From positions 31,861,409 to 31,925,408 of the forward strand of contig CM046846.1 of assembly GCA_025618425.1 (NCBI GenBank): a DNA stretch of 64,000 bases, read 5' to 3'. The position numbers and the translations under genes are program-made. The notes beneath the pieces were generated by a model. The model ran no database searches. It was not told the origin of the DNA and was given only the letters and a program-made list of their open reading frames with translations. The DNA comes from Heliocidaris tuberculata. Taxonomy: Eukaryota; Echinodermata; Echinoidea; Camarodonta; Echinometridae. Below are positions 1 through 13,673 of the stretch, in pieces (position 1 is the first letter of the stretch; each line of letters starts with the position of its first letter).

Positions 1-3000
1 TTTAATTTCTTTCCATCATTTTACATACTTCAAAGTTTCTGCTCATGGACTTATGTTACTATAGTTACTCATTTCTAATACATGTCAACATCGTTTTAAA
101 ATATCTGCTTGATTATATTCTAACTACTCTTAACATCATTCTAACAAATGAAGAATGAAAGCTCAATGGAAATGGTTATCTCTGCTGACAAGTTCAATTC
201 CTCTAGATGAAATACAAGTGCTTGACGTCTCTTGCTAGTTTACACGCAACCCATCCTGACCAATCACGATTCTGTTCCTTCCTCCTAAAGATCTGTAGCT
301 TCAAGATGGTCAGACTGTCAATCATCTACTAAGAAGGCTGGTGGAGGTCAAGGGTCATGAGCAAGGTTGGCCAAGGCATCTTCAAGCAGAAGGAACACGC
401 ATCTGGTATAGAGCCTTGCTTGATGGATGGATGGAAAAACCCTGAACCAGTCATAGCATGACAATCAAGTTCATAAAATATGTTTAATTATAGAACTTGG
501 TGTTTATCGACAACACTACATCTCTATCATCATTCTCATCAACAAAACCTTTCAGAGACAGAACAGACTATGATCATTTTAGAACATGCCTAAATCATGT
601 TTAAGATGCAATTATTGTGAAATTGTTGGTAAAATATTTTTAGTGGTTTTGCGCACGGAGTTGAAATTGGTAAAAAATATGTTGGTGAAAAAGATACAGT
701 GGAAATTATTGTGACAAGGAAGTTCATGGGAAAATTCAAAACATTTTTATCATATGCAACTGAAAAAAAAACCCAATAAGGACAATCATCTACAGCATAG
801 GCCAATATAAAGCTGCTTTGTTATTCCTGTACCCCAACATATCTAATATTAAACATAAATAGATGAACGTAAATGTCCTCTTTGATGTGGGTAGTGTTAA
901 CTTTTTTTAAATTCAGGAATAACAAGCCTGTTTCAACTCAACATATCCTAATGCAAGCGACACTCACATGGAAATAAACTAAAATCGTGCAAGTCTTCAT
1001 TCAAAAGAAGTACATATCCATATTTTACAATGATTAATAATATTCTGAGATTCCGCTGGCACATGATTTCTCCATAATTGAGGGAGAAGGGTCATAATTT
1101 ATACAGCTTTGAAAGATTTCAATCCACTTTGCCTCCATAAATCTCATCAGATTCTTTACCCCTCCACCACCACCTCCACCACCAATCCACCTGCATGTCA
1201 GTTCCCCCTTGAACGCCCCTCCAGCTATAAACGGGTACTGGCACGCACCCCGTCACGGGCGAACACGAGCCCTCCTACGAGGCCCTCTGTCTTCAGAAAA
1301 TGTCAAAATAATCCAGAAAATTTACAGCAACTTGGTTCAGCTATGCACCACATAGAGACAAAGCAAAGGAACAGAGAAAGAGACTTTCAAATATTTCATT
1401 TCTCATTGGGACAGGGGAGAATTCTGGTACCTCAAAGCCTTTCTGTCTGTCTTGCAAAGATGAATATTTTCATGTTCAGTATTGTTTGGTGAGTAAGAGG
1501 TCAAGGAAAGGTGATCACTATATCAAAATTTAGAGCTCTTGCTGATAATGCTGGAATGTCATCGTCAAGTGCGCATTTTATTTTCTGTTTTTGCAATATA
1601 CCAATTTAGGAGGGATTTATCTCTTTTTGTGATTGATCATTGTCAAGTGCCAACCCTTTTGACTTAAAGAAATCATTCAGAATCTGTAGGGAGAATGTCA
1701 GCGGATTATAGATTAGATGCAAACCGTTTCGATCAATTTTGACTGATCTCTATGGAATAAAGTCCAAACAAACAACTTTTTCTTTTCTTTTAGAGAAAGA
1801 TTCTTGTAACATATTTAGACCAAAGATTTGAGTCCTCATCATATTAAGGGATCAGACTGAAAAGATGAAACACAATCAATTGCAGAAACCAAGAATAATT
1901 CTCATATATCTCTGATCTTTCTGACATGCATGCATGGCAACATTTATTCCTGAAATATTTTAGTTCATTTCAGGTTCAAATTAGTTTGTTTTTTTTCACA
2001 ATAATTTATACAACTACAAAGAGAACTTTTCAAAGTTAGCCCAAGTTAGATGTTGTATCTTCAAAGTAAAACATATCAAATTAGTTTCATTTTTCAATCA
2101 AATTTATCTCAAAGATAATAAATAGAAACCACCGTGCCAGCAGCGACTTACATTTGATATTTCTATTTAAAAAACTTATTTGGGCAAAGCCTAAATCCCC
2201 CTAACCAGTTACAGCACAAGGAATATGTAAATGTAGTCAATCAGCCAGGCCCTTCCTCATGACATTTTTGCCTGCAAAGTAAACAGAGATCAAGCTTGGC
2301 TCCACCAGCTCAAATGAGGGATACATTGCAATCAAAGTCAATGTCCATTTTTCTTGAGGTTTAGTCAAAGAATGTGCCCCTGATTCCAATGGTTTTAGGT
2401 ACTGACACCAGATACACTCACACATCTGTTTGTGTGGCAGTGATGCACAGTACTGCCAGAAGGATGCCTCTCTTTTAATTTTAGTGACATGTCCAGCAGT
2501 TAACAGATTAAATATTTAGGACTACATCTTTCTGCTGTTATGCTATTTTCCTTACATAATATACAGTTCATATTATAATTTTGATTAGAAACATCATCAT
2601 AGAGTCCTCCTGAGCCTGTATGATTAGGGTACTGAAAAGCAATTCTTTTGCAGTATAGATTGGAACAAATAGATATTTCCTAAACCATCATTTGCTGAGG
2701 GGTCATAATTGTAGCACTTATTTATAGAAATTTATACATAGAAAATAGAAATTTCCAATGCATTTCACTTCTTGACCTTTTCTCCAATTCTTGTGAATAA
2801 TAATCTATTTCTCACTACAGATACAAAATATGCCATATTCATCAATATTATTATCGTATAGAATTCATTGAATAAAATGAGCAAATGCTGTGTCCACACT
2901 TCCCATCCACTTCTTTGTACCTTGTTTGCTTTTAGAGAGGGAAATCTTCGGACATGTGCAGCGATGGAGGGACTAGAAAGGAGGTTAAGGGTCACAGAAG

Positions 3001-5112
3001 GCACAGATAAGCCAAGACAATTGTTTGACATGTGTCACAACCCTGAGTAAATCTTGGAAGCTAAAAGTGCCCACAAGTACCCCCAGTTTGTATAGATTGA
3101 ACTTGAGTTTCCAAAACAAATTTTATTTAATGGCATCCCATAATATTACTTTTTACAGCTAAAAAACATGCTGAAGCAATATCAAAGATGAAACAGCAAA
3201 TTCCAAAACAAATTTTATTTGATGGCATCCCATAATATTACTATTTACAACTCAAAGACATGCTGACGCAATATCAAAGATGGCACAGCAATAAATAAAC
3301 ACACAGAAATATTGAAAGTTAGAGGATAAGCACTAGTTCCATTTGACACATTGAAGATATTTCCACAGCAGGCCTACAGCTTTTCACACAATGACCCGAA
3401 GACTTGAAACGGTCCCAAATCCGATTTGTCTCTTTCAAGAAGATTCATTTTTGGTTTTTTTTTTAACAAAAGAAAGAAAATGTTCACATGCCACACCTGA
3501 GTGACGGGGTTAATAATCTCATTTACTGGAGAATTAGAACAGATCACAGAAAACGTTTCGCTATTCGTCTCTTTTCTTTCCTTACCATCCTGAAGGTCTT
3601 GAAGAACTTTTGAGACGGACAGCAGAGATTAAAGAAAACTTAATATCAAGGCTGCAGAGAAATTGTGCGAAACAGAACTAGGGAGTAGGGGTGGGAGGAA
3701 CTCAGGGTCATTAATGGTAAGATACCATGGGAGATCATATTTTTAAAATATGATTTGAAAAGTCAAATCATGAAAGTCTTCATCTCAGGAAGAGTTTGGA
3801 CGATGGAAAAAAGAAAAACGTGCAAGCGGATGCTCGTCCTTGTCGCCACTTCTCAAACAAGGACGCATCTTTTCATAAATTGGATACAGAAACAACAACA
3901 CTCGAGAGATTGCTCCTAGTTTGTCTTGTGGCAGAAGGAAGTGGGCTGAGGTGATGACACAAGATGTTCACAGTTCCACAAAGTGGGATGGCCGCTTGTG
4001 GTTGCGGGCTACTGTTTGAGGCTACCGTAGCCGATTGTAACAGCAGGGAATGATAGTTTTGGAATGTTATTCCACGATTTGATACACACACAGAGGCTAA
4101 GCCATGCTTTAGGCTTCTGTCTGTCTGCTGCTACCAGACTCATTCTGTGCTGATCGGATTGAGGTTTGCCAGCGAGACGACTTCTCTTAGGGCATGGTGA
4201 CCTGAAGACTACTGATGAAGCCATAGGAAACACAGAGACTGGATTATTTGTGAAAGGAGATCAGCACTGTGATGTTAGATCCCATCTTTATCTCATCATC
4301 ATCTACAGAAGATCCCTTAAACTAATTCAGACCGTCTAACCAGCTTTCCACATAACTTTAACAGTATGAATTTCTCCTAAACACTCATCAACTATATCCA
4401 ACCACAACCTACCTCTTAAATTCTATGGGAGTTTAATCATAACCGATTATGAGCATTCATTTTGTATAAATGGGGAACTATATCAGAACTCCCATGATGC
4501 TAAAGCTGGTTATCCTCTCTCAGGCAATTGTCAAATTCAGCTTATAATGTTCAATACATTTATCATCTTTATGCATGCCACTGCAAAAAGAAGCTGCTAC
4601 TTCCCCTCTGAATGGAATATTTTATGCATGAGAGGTAGAGAACCATTTTCACACAGAGATGTGCAAAACGTGACAAAATCACATAACGACCTCTGCGCAG
4701 AGGCAAACTCCTCATCTAAGCCATTCTCCAATTATATCATGTGATACTGTAAGGCATGCCGACACGACTGTGTGGGTGGAGAGTACACCATAAAGCCACA
4801 CTCACACATGATGAGGTAGATAACCTCAAGAAAACGATGAATCAAAGTAAAAACCATTTTGAGTGTAAATAAATGGCAGGTGAGGGTGAAAAACATTGAA
4901 ACAAAAGGTCACTAAGCATGCTCACATATAGAGAAATGTGAAGCAACAAATGCTTATGCCACTACATTTCACCCAAGCATTTTGTTTTTTGGTTTATAAC
5001 ATTATCATGTATGAATGAGGCTTAACGGTGGATGATGTATGCAGCTTGCAGATGCCACAGCTCGGCTAGAATGATCAATAATTGAGTATGATTTGGAGTG
5101 AAATGTCTTTAC
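1..5112 (-). other. Intron downstream of the 72 bp FAT exon (partial)
   Basis: No coding sequence is supported here. The stretch is AT-rich intronic DNA. It holds a GC-richer patch near 1190-1290 (frames broken on both strands, no splice-site support) and a 92 bp tandem duplication at 3109-3292. No cadherin motifs (DxNDNxP, LDRE) were seen on the minus strand, so the next exon probably lies left of position 1. Confidence 0.55.
3109..3292. repeat. 92 bp tandem duplication
   Basis: Two units beginning TTCCAAAACAAATTTTATTT at 3109 and 3201, differing at a few positions. Confidence 0.85.
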
Positions 5113-5184
5113 AAACCTCAAAGTGATGTTCGTCTCCCCTTCTGGCCTCGCGGTCCAGAGGTTTGCTAGCAGTACTCATAACAC
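5113..5184 (-). CDS. FAT: FAT-like protocadherin, short downstream exon (72 bp)
   Basis: This exon is too short to stand out as an open frame. On the minus strand, acceptor TTTCTGTGTATTGCAG at 5185 and above is followed by two bases that complete a Gly codon, then 23 codons reading VMSTASKPLDRE and DEHHFEV. The frame then meets donor GTAAAG, leaving one base (phase 1). The text continues the cadherin repeat left open by 18137-18451: FTIDERT-G-VMSTASKPLDRE is the usual 'F-ID--TG-----LDRE' block. A second possible donor, GAG|GTTTGT four bases earlier (exon end 5117), would give phase 0. I prefer 5113 because the donor is better and the phase matches. A stop codon follows soon after in the intron. 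The next exon is not seen between 1 and 5112. Confidence 0.85.
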
Positions 5185-6168
5185 CTGCAATACACAGAAA
5201 TAGAAACATATATTATTGTCAATCTCAAATACGTAATCATATTCTCTAAAGTAGACTGTAAGACAATTACAAACAGCAGTATTTTACAGAATATGAAAGA
5301 TAGTGAGTTTGAATCAGAGAAAAATCTGTAATAAAATGAAACTATAAATTGTTTTTTGGGATTCAGTGTATGGAAACACAAGTTCTTTCAAACATGTTCA
5401 TTGAATTACAAAATTACAAACTTATAGTTATATCACATAAGTTTTTATGTAAAAGAAAAAGGTTAAATATTATCAAGATTCCTATTCATCCATTTTAGAT
5501 TTAGAACACTCCTTAATGTTTTAAGGGTCATTTTGATTGAAACATTTCAAGCCTAAGAAAAAAAATATTACTTTATAGCGAACAATTACATTAAAGTTAA
5601 ATTAATGGAGGAGTAATGACTGATTTCTTGGACTTATAATTGATTATAAAGCTCGATATCATATGGCAGCAAAATAATGTGAACAGCGTATGGCACATGA
5701 ATTTGCTGACTCACAAATGAGGTGACTTACGGTAATTTTTTGAAAAACATTATAACACCCAACTTTCTTTACAAATCTCAGAAATCCAACCCATTCTACA
5801 CAGAAACAAAATAATAATCTGCGGACAGATAGCCAAAATATAATCCATAGTTTCATGGTATAGGGAGCATTGGCATGCGGACATGTACACAGCCTTGAAT
5901 GTTAGCGCATCAACTGGGCAGCTGTGTTTGAAACAGCAGGCTCACAGGATTAGAAATATAATTCCACATGAAAACTATCCTGTCACTACCTATAAAAATG
6001 TTGGCGTCGTACCAACGTGATTACAAATAACTTCATCATATTTTCCCCCATTTTATGGATTTATACAGTTATTTTTTCTGTCTTTCATACACAACACTGT
6101 TTCTCTGGTTTATTCATCTCTTTAATAATTTGCTCATTTGTTTGTTATTTGTTTGTTGTTTTTTTGTG

Positions 6169-6206
6169 TTTTTTTTTTTTTTTTTTGGGGGGGGGAGGGG
6201 AGGGTT
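6169..6206. repeat. Poly-T followed by poly-G run
   Basis: A T run of about 18 followed by a G run with single A interruptions. Similar T/G pairs occur at 10864-10890 and 48702-48717. Confidence 0.85.
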
Positions 6207-6273
6207 GATCCATATTTCGTTATGATACCATACAAATATTCCCTATTTTTTCTTTATATGATTCATCAAACGT

Positions 6274-6352
6274 ATCGTCAGCTGAGAGCCTGAAGGGCGT
6301 TAACTCATATCATTTAACAGAGTTAACGCCCTTCTGGCTCTCAACAGACGAT
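6274..6352. repeat. Hairpin repeat (AGAAGGGCGTTAACTC family), copy 1
   Basis: An inverted repeat with arms TGAGAGCCTGAAGGGCGTTA and its near-perfect inverse, separated by an AT-rich loop, with a further outer pairing ATCGTC/GACGAT. The best preserved copy of a six-member family. Confidence 0.8.
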
Positions 6353-6809
6353 ATCGCATTAAAACTAAGCTCATTCAGTCCTAACTCGCTACTGAAAAGA
6401 CATTAATATAATATCTTTTTCAAAATTGTGACCTAACCTAGTATCAAAAGGGGGAGGGGGGCAAAATGCTCTAAACTCTGATCAACTCAAAAGACTTCAA
6501 AAGATCACCATCAGACCATTCTCACATACAATCACGTCTCCAGCTAGCCCTTCCACTAAACAATGGCAACCACTGAAGGAATATACCATGAAAGACTTAG
6601 TGGAAATAAGACTTCATATCCCATCATCATAATGTGTGTGATGAAAATGTCCAAAAGTTCCTTTTAGTTGCGTTTGGTGACAGATGACATCCGGTGTATG
6701 AGGTGATTACAAGCAAATAATGAAAAGCCATTTCATATTTCTACAGGGTTGATATCAATCATAAGAGCTTGCTTCTTGCTCCAGTAACCACCGATACCAT
6801 CGCATTAGT

Positions 6810-7206
6810 CTATATATCAGACTATATATCAGACTATATCAGACTATATCTGTCTTATAGTCTCCGGGGTTTTTTTTTCTCCCTCTTTCTTTCTGTCTCC
6901 CTCTCTCTCTGTTTGTCTTGCACTCTCTTCCCCCACTCTTTTCATTTCTATCCCTTTCTTCATATCTCTCCTCATCTCTCTCTTCCTCTCTCTTCCTCTC
7001 TCTGTCTCCATCCATTTCTCTGTTTGTCCCTCTTTCTCTTTCTCTCTCTCTCTCTCTCCAGCTCTCTTTCTCTTTCTTGCCACCTGACTCTGAAAAAACC
7101 CAGCACAAATAAGATGTTGGTGTAAATGAAAACAGTGCTTAATCACTGATGGAGCCACCCTACTGAAATAAGTCAAATAAATAAATAAATAAATAAATAA
7201 ATAAAA
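6810..7206. repeat. Cluster of simple repeats (TATATCAGAC, CT-rich, AAAT)
   Basis: TATATCAGAC units at 6810-6852, about 200 bp of almost pure pyrimidine at 6869-7080, and AAAT units at 7176-7206. The overlapping frames of up to 118 codons are low complexity and not coding. Confidence 0.9.
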
Positions 7207-7456
7207 TTTATCTTTCCATCCTACAAGATTCTGGATATGGCTATCTAGGCTGGATTGTAAATACCAGTTCGCATGCTCAAACCCTTGTCAGTCAATTGGG
7301 GCCTGGATTATATAGGAGCTAAAGACTACACACATTATCATCCTCATACTATATCTGTTGTTTGCAAAACTATTATAAATTTGATTTAGGCTTGGCTTAG
7401 AATGTCAACATAAAGTCTCTGCTTGCAGACTATCAAGTTGGGAGATGGTTTTTCAT

Positions 7457-7482
7457 GGTCTGTCTGTCTGTCTGTCTGTCTG
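7457..7482. repeat. TCTG microsatellite
   Basis: Six consecutive TCTG units. Confidence 0.9.
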
Positions 7483-10400
7483 CATGGTGGCATTGGAGTA
7501 GAAAGGAAGGGATGCATTAGATGGAGCAAGTTCAGACCGAAGATGGTTATTCCAGCTGCCCCAGGGATGTCATTCATTTCAGGCCACAGGGATGAAAAAA
7601 TGTTAGATAAACAGTTTTTCTGGCTACAAAGTCGCTGGATCACATTTTGGGAGGAAAGTATAATCTGCAACATACAGAGAGATGCATTGTGTGTTGGTTT
7701 ATATGTTCAGAGTTTCCACATGAATGATGTCATCGGTAATCTGGGATTGAGGCTAACCAGTGTGGGTGAGGGTTACCTAAAATCAGAGTTCCACCCTCAC
7801 TTTTTTTGCAGGGTGTCAGGACTGACATTTTTAATTTGCATGAGCCTGCTGTTAAAGTTTTATAAGGGGTTTCCAGAGTTCAAATTTAGGGGCCCATGAA
7901 CACAGGGCGCCTGCTAGTGTTGAGCCCCCCCCAAAAAAAAAAATCCCCCCTCAAAAATCATAAAAATACAGCAAATATTATGAAGGTCAATATAAGGGTA
8001 TTTTAGAGATTAATCATCCTGTGAAAAGAGCTTCCAGCTCTTCCTATCTTTCATTTTATAGAGCTGTTTTTGCCAGTTTTTAATTGATATTTGACATCAC
8101 ACTTGCAGATATTGTTAATTTTGCACTGCTCCATTTTCTCTGCCAAGTTTCAAGAAGGGAATTAATCTGACACAGCTTTCTGCACTGGCAACAATGTACT
8201 CCCCTGTCCTATCCCTATCAACAAAATCATGATCAAGTTCACATGACAACAACGCGACAACAGGGAGTATTCAAAATCTCATCTTTCCGTTTGTGTATTT
8301 ATTCAAGACGAGCTCACAAAAGAGTCTGACATGTTCTTTCCTGCGATGTGATGTGTAGGCAAGGTAGAGACTGCTCTGCATCAGCAGAGAAAAACACTGA
8401 ACTCTCTGTTGGGACTACCTATAATCCCTGTTTACTTCTAGACCTGGTCTTCTATCCAGTCTGAGCCCATTCACACACACACACGAACCTCTAGAATTAT
8501 TCAAAATCATCGGTCTAAGCTCGTACCCCAAATCCATTTTCCCCTGGACTTAAGTTGATAAATTCATGGCAAGATAGGAATGTTTCTATTTTTAATAATT
8601 TTAACAATCAAAATGAAAGTTTCCTCACACACACAAAAAGAAAGAATAACAAAACAAGTAGTAACAAATACCAGTAACACATAAATAAAATACAGTAATT
8701 TCATATTTTTTTCAGAGAGTTTACCATTGAGCTCATGATTATACTGTCAGTAGATATTACAGGATGAGTCTCTAAATTTGAAATCAGCTGCTTGGACCCA
8801 CAGACAATGAAATACACGTTAAATTGATCATAATATTGCTTAAATGAAAAGAGGAAATTGCCCCATCACCCAATTCTACCAGAGGGGAAAACTATTGAAA
8901 AGACCGCGATTTTATTATTTTTTTCTTTGCACTTGGCGGTTAAAGTACATTTCCAGTCTTCTTCCATTATAACATCCTCATTCCATTAAGGTTCATTTCG
9001 TTTTGCCCTTAAACCCCAAAACAGGTGCATTTTGAGTTGAGTGGCCAATGGTTTCTGCACATTTATTCTCTAGTTTCGCTCCAGTATTGTGAATAGTTTG
9101 AGGAAAGATGAATGGTAGAAATAACATATTTAGCTTAAATATTGCAGGAGGCTTTCACTTTCAGTGAAAAGAAAACATGGAAAAACAGGTTTCTCTGTGG
9201 AACCCATTTTTAAATAATTTTTCTCCAGACATCAATCACAATGGATGCATTACGGGCAGTGACGCCCAGTTCCTCCCAAGTTGTTTTTGATCATTTTGAT
9301 CTTACGGAGGAGGTTGGAAGTTCTGGTATGCAGACTAAATCAGTTTGTGTCACGAAAATAACTTAACTCTTAATTGAAAATGGCAATAATCGGAAGAGGA
9401 TAAAATAGATATATCGAAGCCTGAAACAGCTCTTTAGAGATTACCACTTCAAATATGATGGAAGTTATGTAACATATCCTATCCATAAAAATCAAAAGGA
9501 GTTACCACAAAAAAGGACCCTTCATATATTTGCTGTGAGAGTTGTTGTAAAAGCTGGTTGTTTACTCAAATCTACAAATGACCACTAACAGGGGGAGATG
9601 TTTAGGGATAACCCTCTTCTTTGGAGGGGAAGCATTACAAGGCTTCACTGATCTTCTTGGTGGCTAGATTAAATTCACACTAATGCATTTAATCCTGTCC
9701 CTTTAAGGTCCCTTTACAAGAAACGCAGGCTGAGATAAGGAGGTGAGAGAACAGTTCCTTCCTCAAAAACATCAAGATTAAGAAGAAAATATGGAGCCAG
9801 CTCAGACCCAGAAAACAAAGATTAGTACAAAAATCTGTTTGTTTTCCAGAAGATATGGAAAGGAAATGACTTATTCTTCTTCAGGATCTTTCCTTGTTGG
9901 CCAATCAAATGGTTGGTTGCTCTACGGGATGTGGGTTTCAGGGAGGGTTTTAATGAGTTTTTAACGGCTCAATCTTTTGATTAGAACAAGGATATTCTAC
10001 AAACAAACAATGTAAAGAGATTATGAGGAGGAAGCAGCAACACCCTTCCTCAAATTGCCACCAATGTCACTGTAACCAAATGAAGATAGTTAATCATGGA
10101 CCCTCAAAAAATTGTTGGAATGAATCATGATTTTTGTAACATCTTTTTCTTTTGAATGCACCTTGGATATAAAATGTTACTTTCAGTTCATTCATCATGG
10201 ATGGAAAAGCATTGGCATAGCTTAATCCAGCCCTGAATGAAATTTTCTTTTTCTAGTCTGACATACTCTTTCACTACAAAGGAAACTTCCATGTTCCTCT
10301 CAATGTTCCAGAATTAAATCTTATTCCCCTCCGACTCTAAGCACATTTGGAGACATAGGTCTGGAGAAAGGCGAGCTAGTCATCGGATTACTCAGATTAG

Positions 10401-12152
10401 CCCAGCTGAAGTCTTACAAATGTATTTTTGCCAGAAAATCCCCTAAATCTGAGGAATTCTAATTTCCAGGGGTGCAACTAAACAGATTCTGCCCATTCGG
10501 ATAACTTGTAACAAACATGAGATTAATAGATTCTTCTTTGGATAAACAAGTCCTGGTCTTAAAAATGTATTCAGCTCCAGAATGGACCCTACACGCAAAA
10601 TACATCTGCACAAAAAGAGAAAATGTATTATACTTAGAGGGTAAAATAGGGTTTCATCATCTATATGGAGGGGAAAACATCTTCCTAAGAAGTCTGCATT
10701 GTGAGATAAACTGTCCCAGCACACGTTTTCAAAAGCTACTCAAACCCAGAGGGAATATTGCGGAGATTAAATGTTGCAAAGAGGTTTAACATTCTGTGGA
10801 GTGAAATGGCTCTACAGAATGTTTTGCTCATCTCTGATGTATAGCTCATCATATCTTGACATGTTTTTTTTTTTTGGGGGGGGGGGGGGTCACCTTGATC
10901 AAATTACCATTTTTGGGTAAAAATTTCAGTTTCGAATTAAGCATGAATCAAAAATATTTTCAGAGCTCAAGCATCCACACTGTAAAGTGTATACTTGTTC
11001 AGATGACTGTAAAGAAAAATATGAAAATCATTTCATTACTAATGATTACTTTGAAATAAAATTCCATATTGGAGCTAAACTTTCAGAAGCAGTAACATTT
11101 CTTGAAGCAAATACTTGCTTGAAGGTTAACCATCAAATTAATGCCCGATTTTTATGGAAGGTCGACCGATTTTGTTAAACAACGGAGATAATACAGCGCT
11201 AATTATCAATACGGCATCATTGATGGGCAGGACTAGTCATTATGTACAGGGTTACATCAACCCCAGCCCCGTAATTACAGTGATATGGCATGATAGGTGG
11301 CTTCAAGGCACAAACAAGTTGGTTGGAGGGGTATTGATTTTGCCCCCAGCATTTTCAGACCACCCTTTTTATTCCACGGTCACAGTTCATTGAGGCCAGT
11401 CTGTAGGATCCGTCTTATGTAGTCTCATGTTAGCTGGCTCCTCTAACCATTTCGAAGGGGACGATTACGCAATTTCCTTTGAAAATTATGAATTGTGATT
11501 TATGATGGGAATGGTGTTGAATGGAAATTGTCAATATCCCCTTTCTCATAAATTCTTCTTGAATTTCCTATACTCACTGTTCTTCAATTATTCCAATAAG
11601 GACCTACACCATTTTTTTCAGGGGAGAGGAAGAAGAAGAACAAAGTAATCGATCAATTCAGACAACCACAGTAACAAATTTGAATAATGGAAACTTTGGT
11701 GAAGGTAAAACAGATTCATATATGACAAGAGCTTTCACTTGACCAAAATGGGAGTTCAAAACGAAAGAACAAAAGTCAAAAACAAACACTGTCCATCCGT
11801 TCCTGTCTTTGTACTTCAGACTATGTCAACAATGGATGACAATACAAGGAGGCGCAGCCACTTCAAAGCATTCCGTCAAACCAAAATATCCCAAGAGATA
11901 GTTAGAAAGCCTTGCCAGTTTGTCAGTCAGGTGTCCGGTAATGATTTCGATTGGTATCCCCCATTCATAAAATTATTGATTGATTCGTCATCTGCTTGGT
12001 CAGCTTGCAAGCTATTGTCCCTCTTGTTGTTGTTATTGTTTAATTGTATTTGTTTATATTTTTAATAAGCAAGCTACATGTGACGAACACATGTGACGAA
12101 CACGTTTAGTGGCATGCACTCCATTACAGCATTTTTTCTTCTCACCCTGTCC

Positions 12153-12236
12153 ATATCATATGAGAAGAGCCAGAAGGGTGTTAATCCATATCATTTAGCT
12201 TGGAGTTAACTCCTTCTGGTTCTAAGCAGATGATAT
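12153..12236. repeat. Hairpin repeat family, copy 2
   Basis: Arms AGAGCCAGAAGGGTGTTAA and GAGTTAACTCCTTCTGGTTC with outer pairing ATATCAT/ATGATAT. Confidence 0.75.
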
Positions 12237-12520
12237 CAAGTATTTCATATTCATCTTTTAACCTGCAATATATATGCAAAAATGATATAGCTATATAATG
12301 TATTGTCTTTCATTTCTACATTCGATATCTTTTCTCTCTCCCTCTCCTGACATCAGTTTCTCAGTTTGTTCTTATTTTTAGTTCTCCTGTTATTCGTACT
12401 CCACCTCAGGGCCCTGTTTCATAAAACTTGTGATTAATAACAACTGCCCCATTTCTATGCTCTCAGCCAATCAGATTCAAGGATTTCAGTAGCTTATAAC
12501 AATTATTGTAACTTGTTATA

Positions 12521-13532
12521 ATAATAAGTTTAATAAACTATTCTTGTATAGCGCATAACACATTACGTAAGAATGTCTCTATGCGCTTGAGGGGGAAAAA
12601 AAAGGAGAAATTACTGAGTTCCTTTACCTGCTTAACAATTGGAATAAGTATGTTTTAAGGGCAGACTTAAACGTATCTATGGTATTAATGTTTCTAAGAG
12701 AGTCGGGAAGGCTATTCCATAAAACCGGGGCAGCATGTGCAAATGAACGTTCACCATATGTCTTGGTATGAACAGGAGGAACAATAAATAAATTCTTCTT
12801 ACGTGATCGAAGATTTCTTGTTGGTGTGTATGTAGTGAGTAAGTCATTTAGATAAGAGGGAGCTAATCCATGAAAACATTCATAAGCTAATAACAGTATC
12901 TTGAACTTGATGCGTGACTGGACTGGTAACCAATGTAAATTGTGTAAGACAGGGGATATTGAATCATGTTTCTTTGTACGTGTGACTAGTCGCGCGGCTG
13001 AATTCTGGATAGTTTGTAGTCTTTGAATTTGGCGAAGTGGTAACTGAAAAAGGAGACTATTACAAAAATCAAAATGACACATTACAAAAGCATGAACCAA
13101 ACGTTCTGTTGTCCTTCTGTCAATAAAATCACGAATTTTACCAATTTTGTGTAGTGCAAATGAAGCTGCACGACATTTTTGTGTCACAAAAGTTTCAAAA
13201 GTAAGCTTGTTGTCAAATGTTACTCCAAGATTCCTGCATGTTTTGGTAGCTTCAATTTGCTTTCCATCTAGATCCAAATGAAAGATAGGGGTTGTGTGTT
13301 TAAACCGGGATGAAACATGAAGGAACTCTGTCTTACTGCAATTTAACTTGAGACAGTTCTGTTGAGACCATTCTTTGACTGCTTGAACACAATTTGCTAT
13401 CTGAGAGGTTACATTAACAAGTCTTGACCGTTTGAATGCAATATACAGTTGAGTATCGTCAGCGTAAAACATCTTGAATATGTTATATTTATCAATCAAA
13501 GATTCTAGTGGAGAGGTATATAATGTAAAAAG
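12521..13532 (-). mobile_element. Truncated CR1/L2-type LINE inserted in a MITE
   Basis: About 1.0 kb: the RT fragment plus a 3' UTR (12521-12623) that ends in an AAT/TTA-rich tail next to the conserved end motif TTCTTGTATAGCGC (plus strand, 12541-12554). Both edges fall inside one copy of the 146 bp MITE. The MITE's left part is 12410-12520 and its right part about 13533-13555. Confidence 0.8.
12624..13532 (-). pseudogene. 5'-truncated non-LTR (CR1/L2-type) LINE reverse transcriptase, C-terminal half
   Basis: The open frame of about 303 codons starts inside an RT domain: KMFYADDTQLY carries the non-LTR active site YADD. KLNCSKTEFL and NLGVTFDNKLTF follow, then the C-terminal region usual in CR1/L2/Rex-type LINEs (LHWLPVQSRIKFKILLLAY, APSYLNDLL, RNLRSR, FAHAAPVLWNSLPDSLR). 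Upstream fingers, endonuclease and ORF1 are absent, as expected after 5' truncation during target-primed insertion. The first Met of the longest frame (13544) belongs to the flanking MITE, not to the LINE. The remaining frame has no stop or frameshift, so the insertion is fairly recent or was recently active. The clade is judged by eye only. Confidence 0.85.
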
Positions 13533-13673
13533 AACAAGTTTCATGAAACAGGGCCCTGGTATATCTTTTTTTTCTCTCTCTCTCTCTCTTTCTTATGTAT
13601 GTTTTTCTTTCAGTTTGTAATATGCAGCAGACAAATGCCTCTTTAGATATAATGTATGAATGCATAAATATAG

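Larger units (their letters stand above)
12410..13555. mobile_element. 146 bp MITE (family 1), split by the LINE
   Basis: The ends GGCCCTGTTTCATAAAACTT and its inverse match the intact copies at 24527-24672 and 40376-40521. The interior matches them up to position 12520, then resumes at about 13533. Flanks are CAG and CTG. Confidence 0.8.

Noticed and set aside
3575..3645. Minus-strand acceptor TTTCTCTGCAG and donor GATG|GTAAGG, a possible small exon
   Set aside because: The in-phase reading hits a stop, or gives a peptide that does not continue the cadherin repeat.
6839..7176. Frames of 89-118 codons on both strands
   Set aside because: They translate a CT/GA simple repeat.
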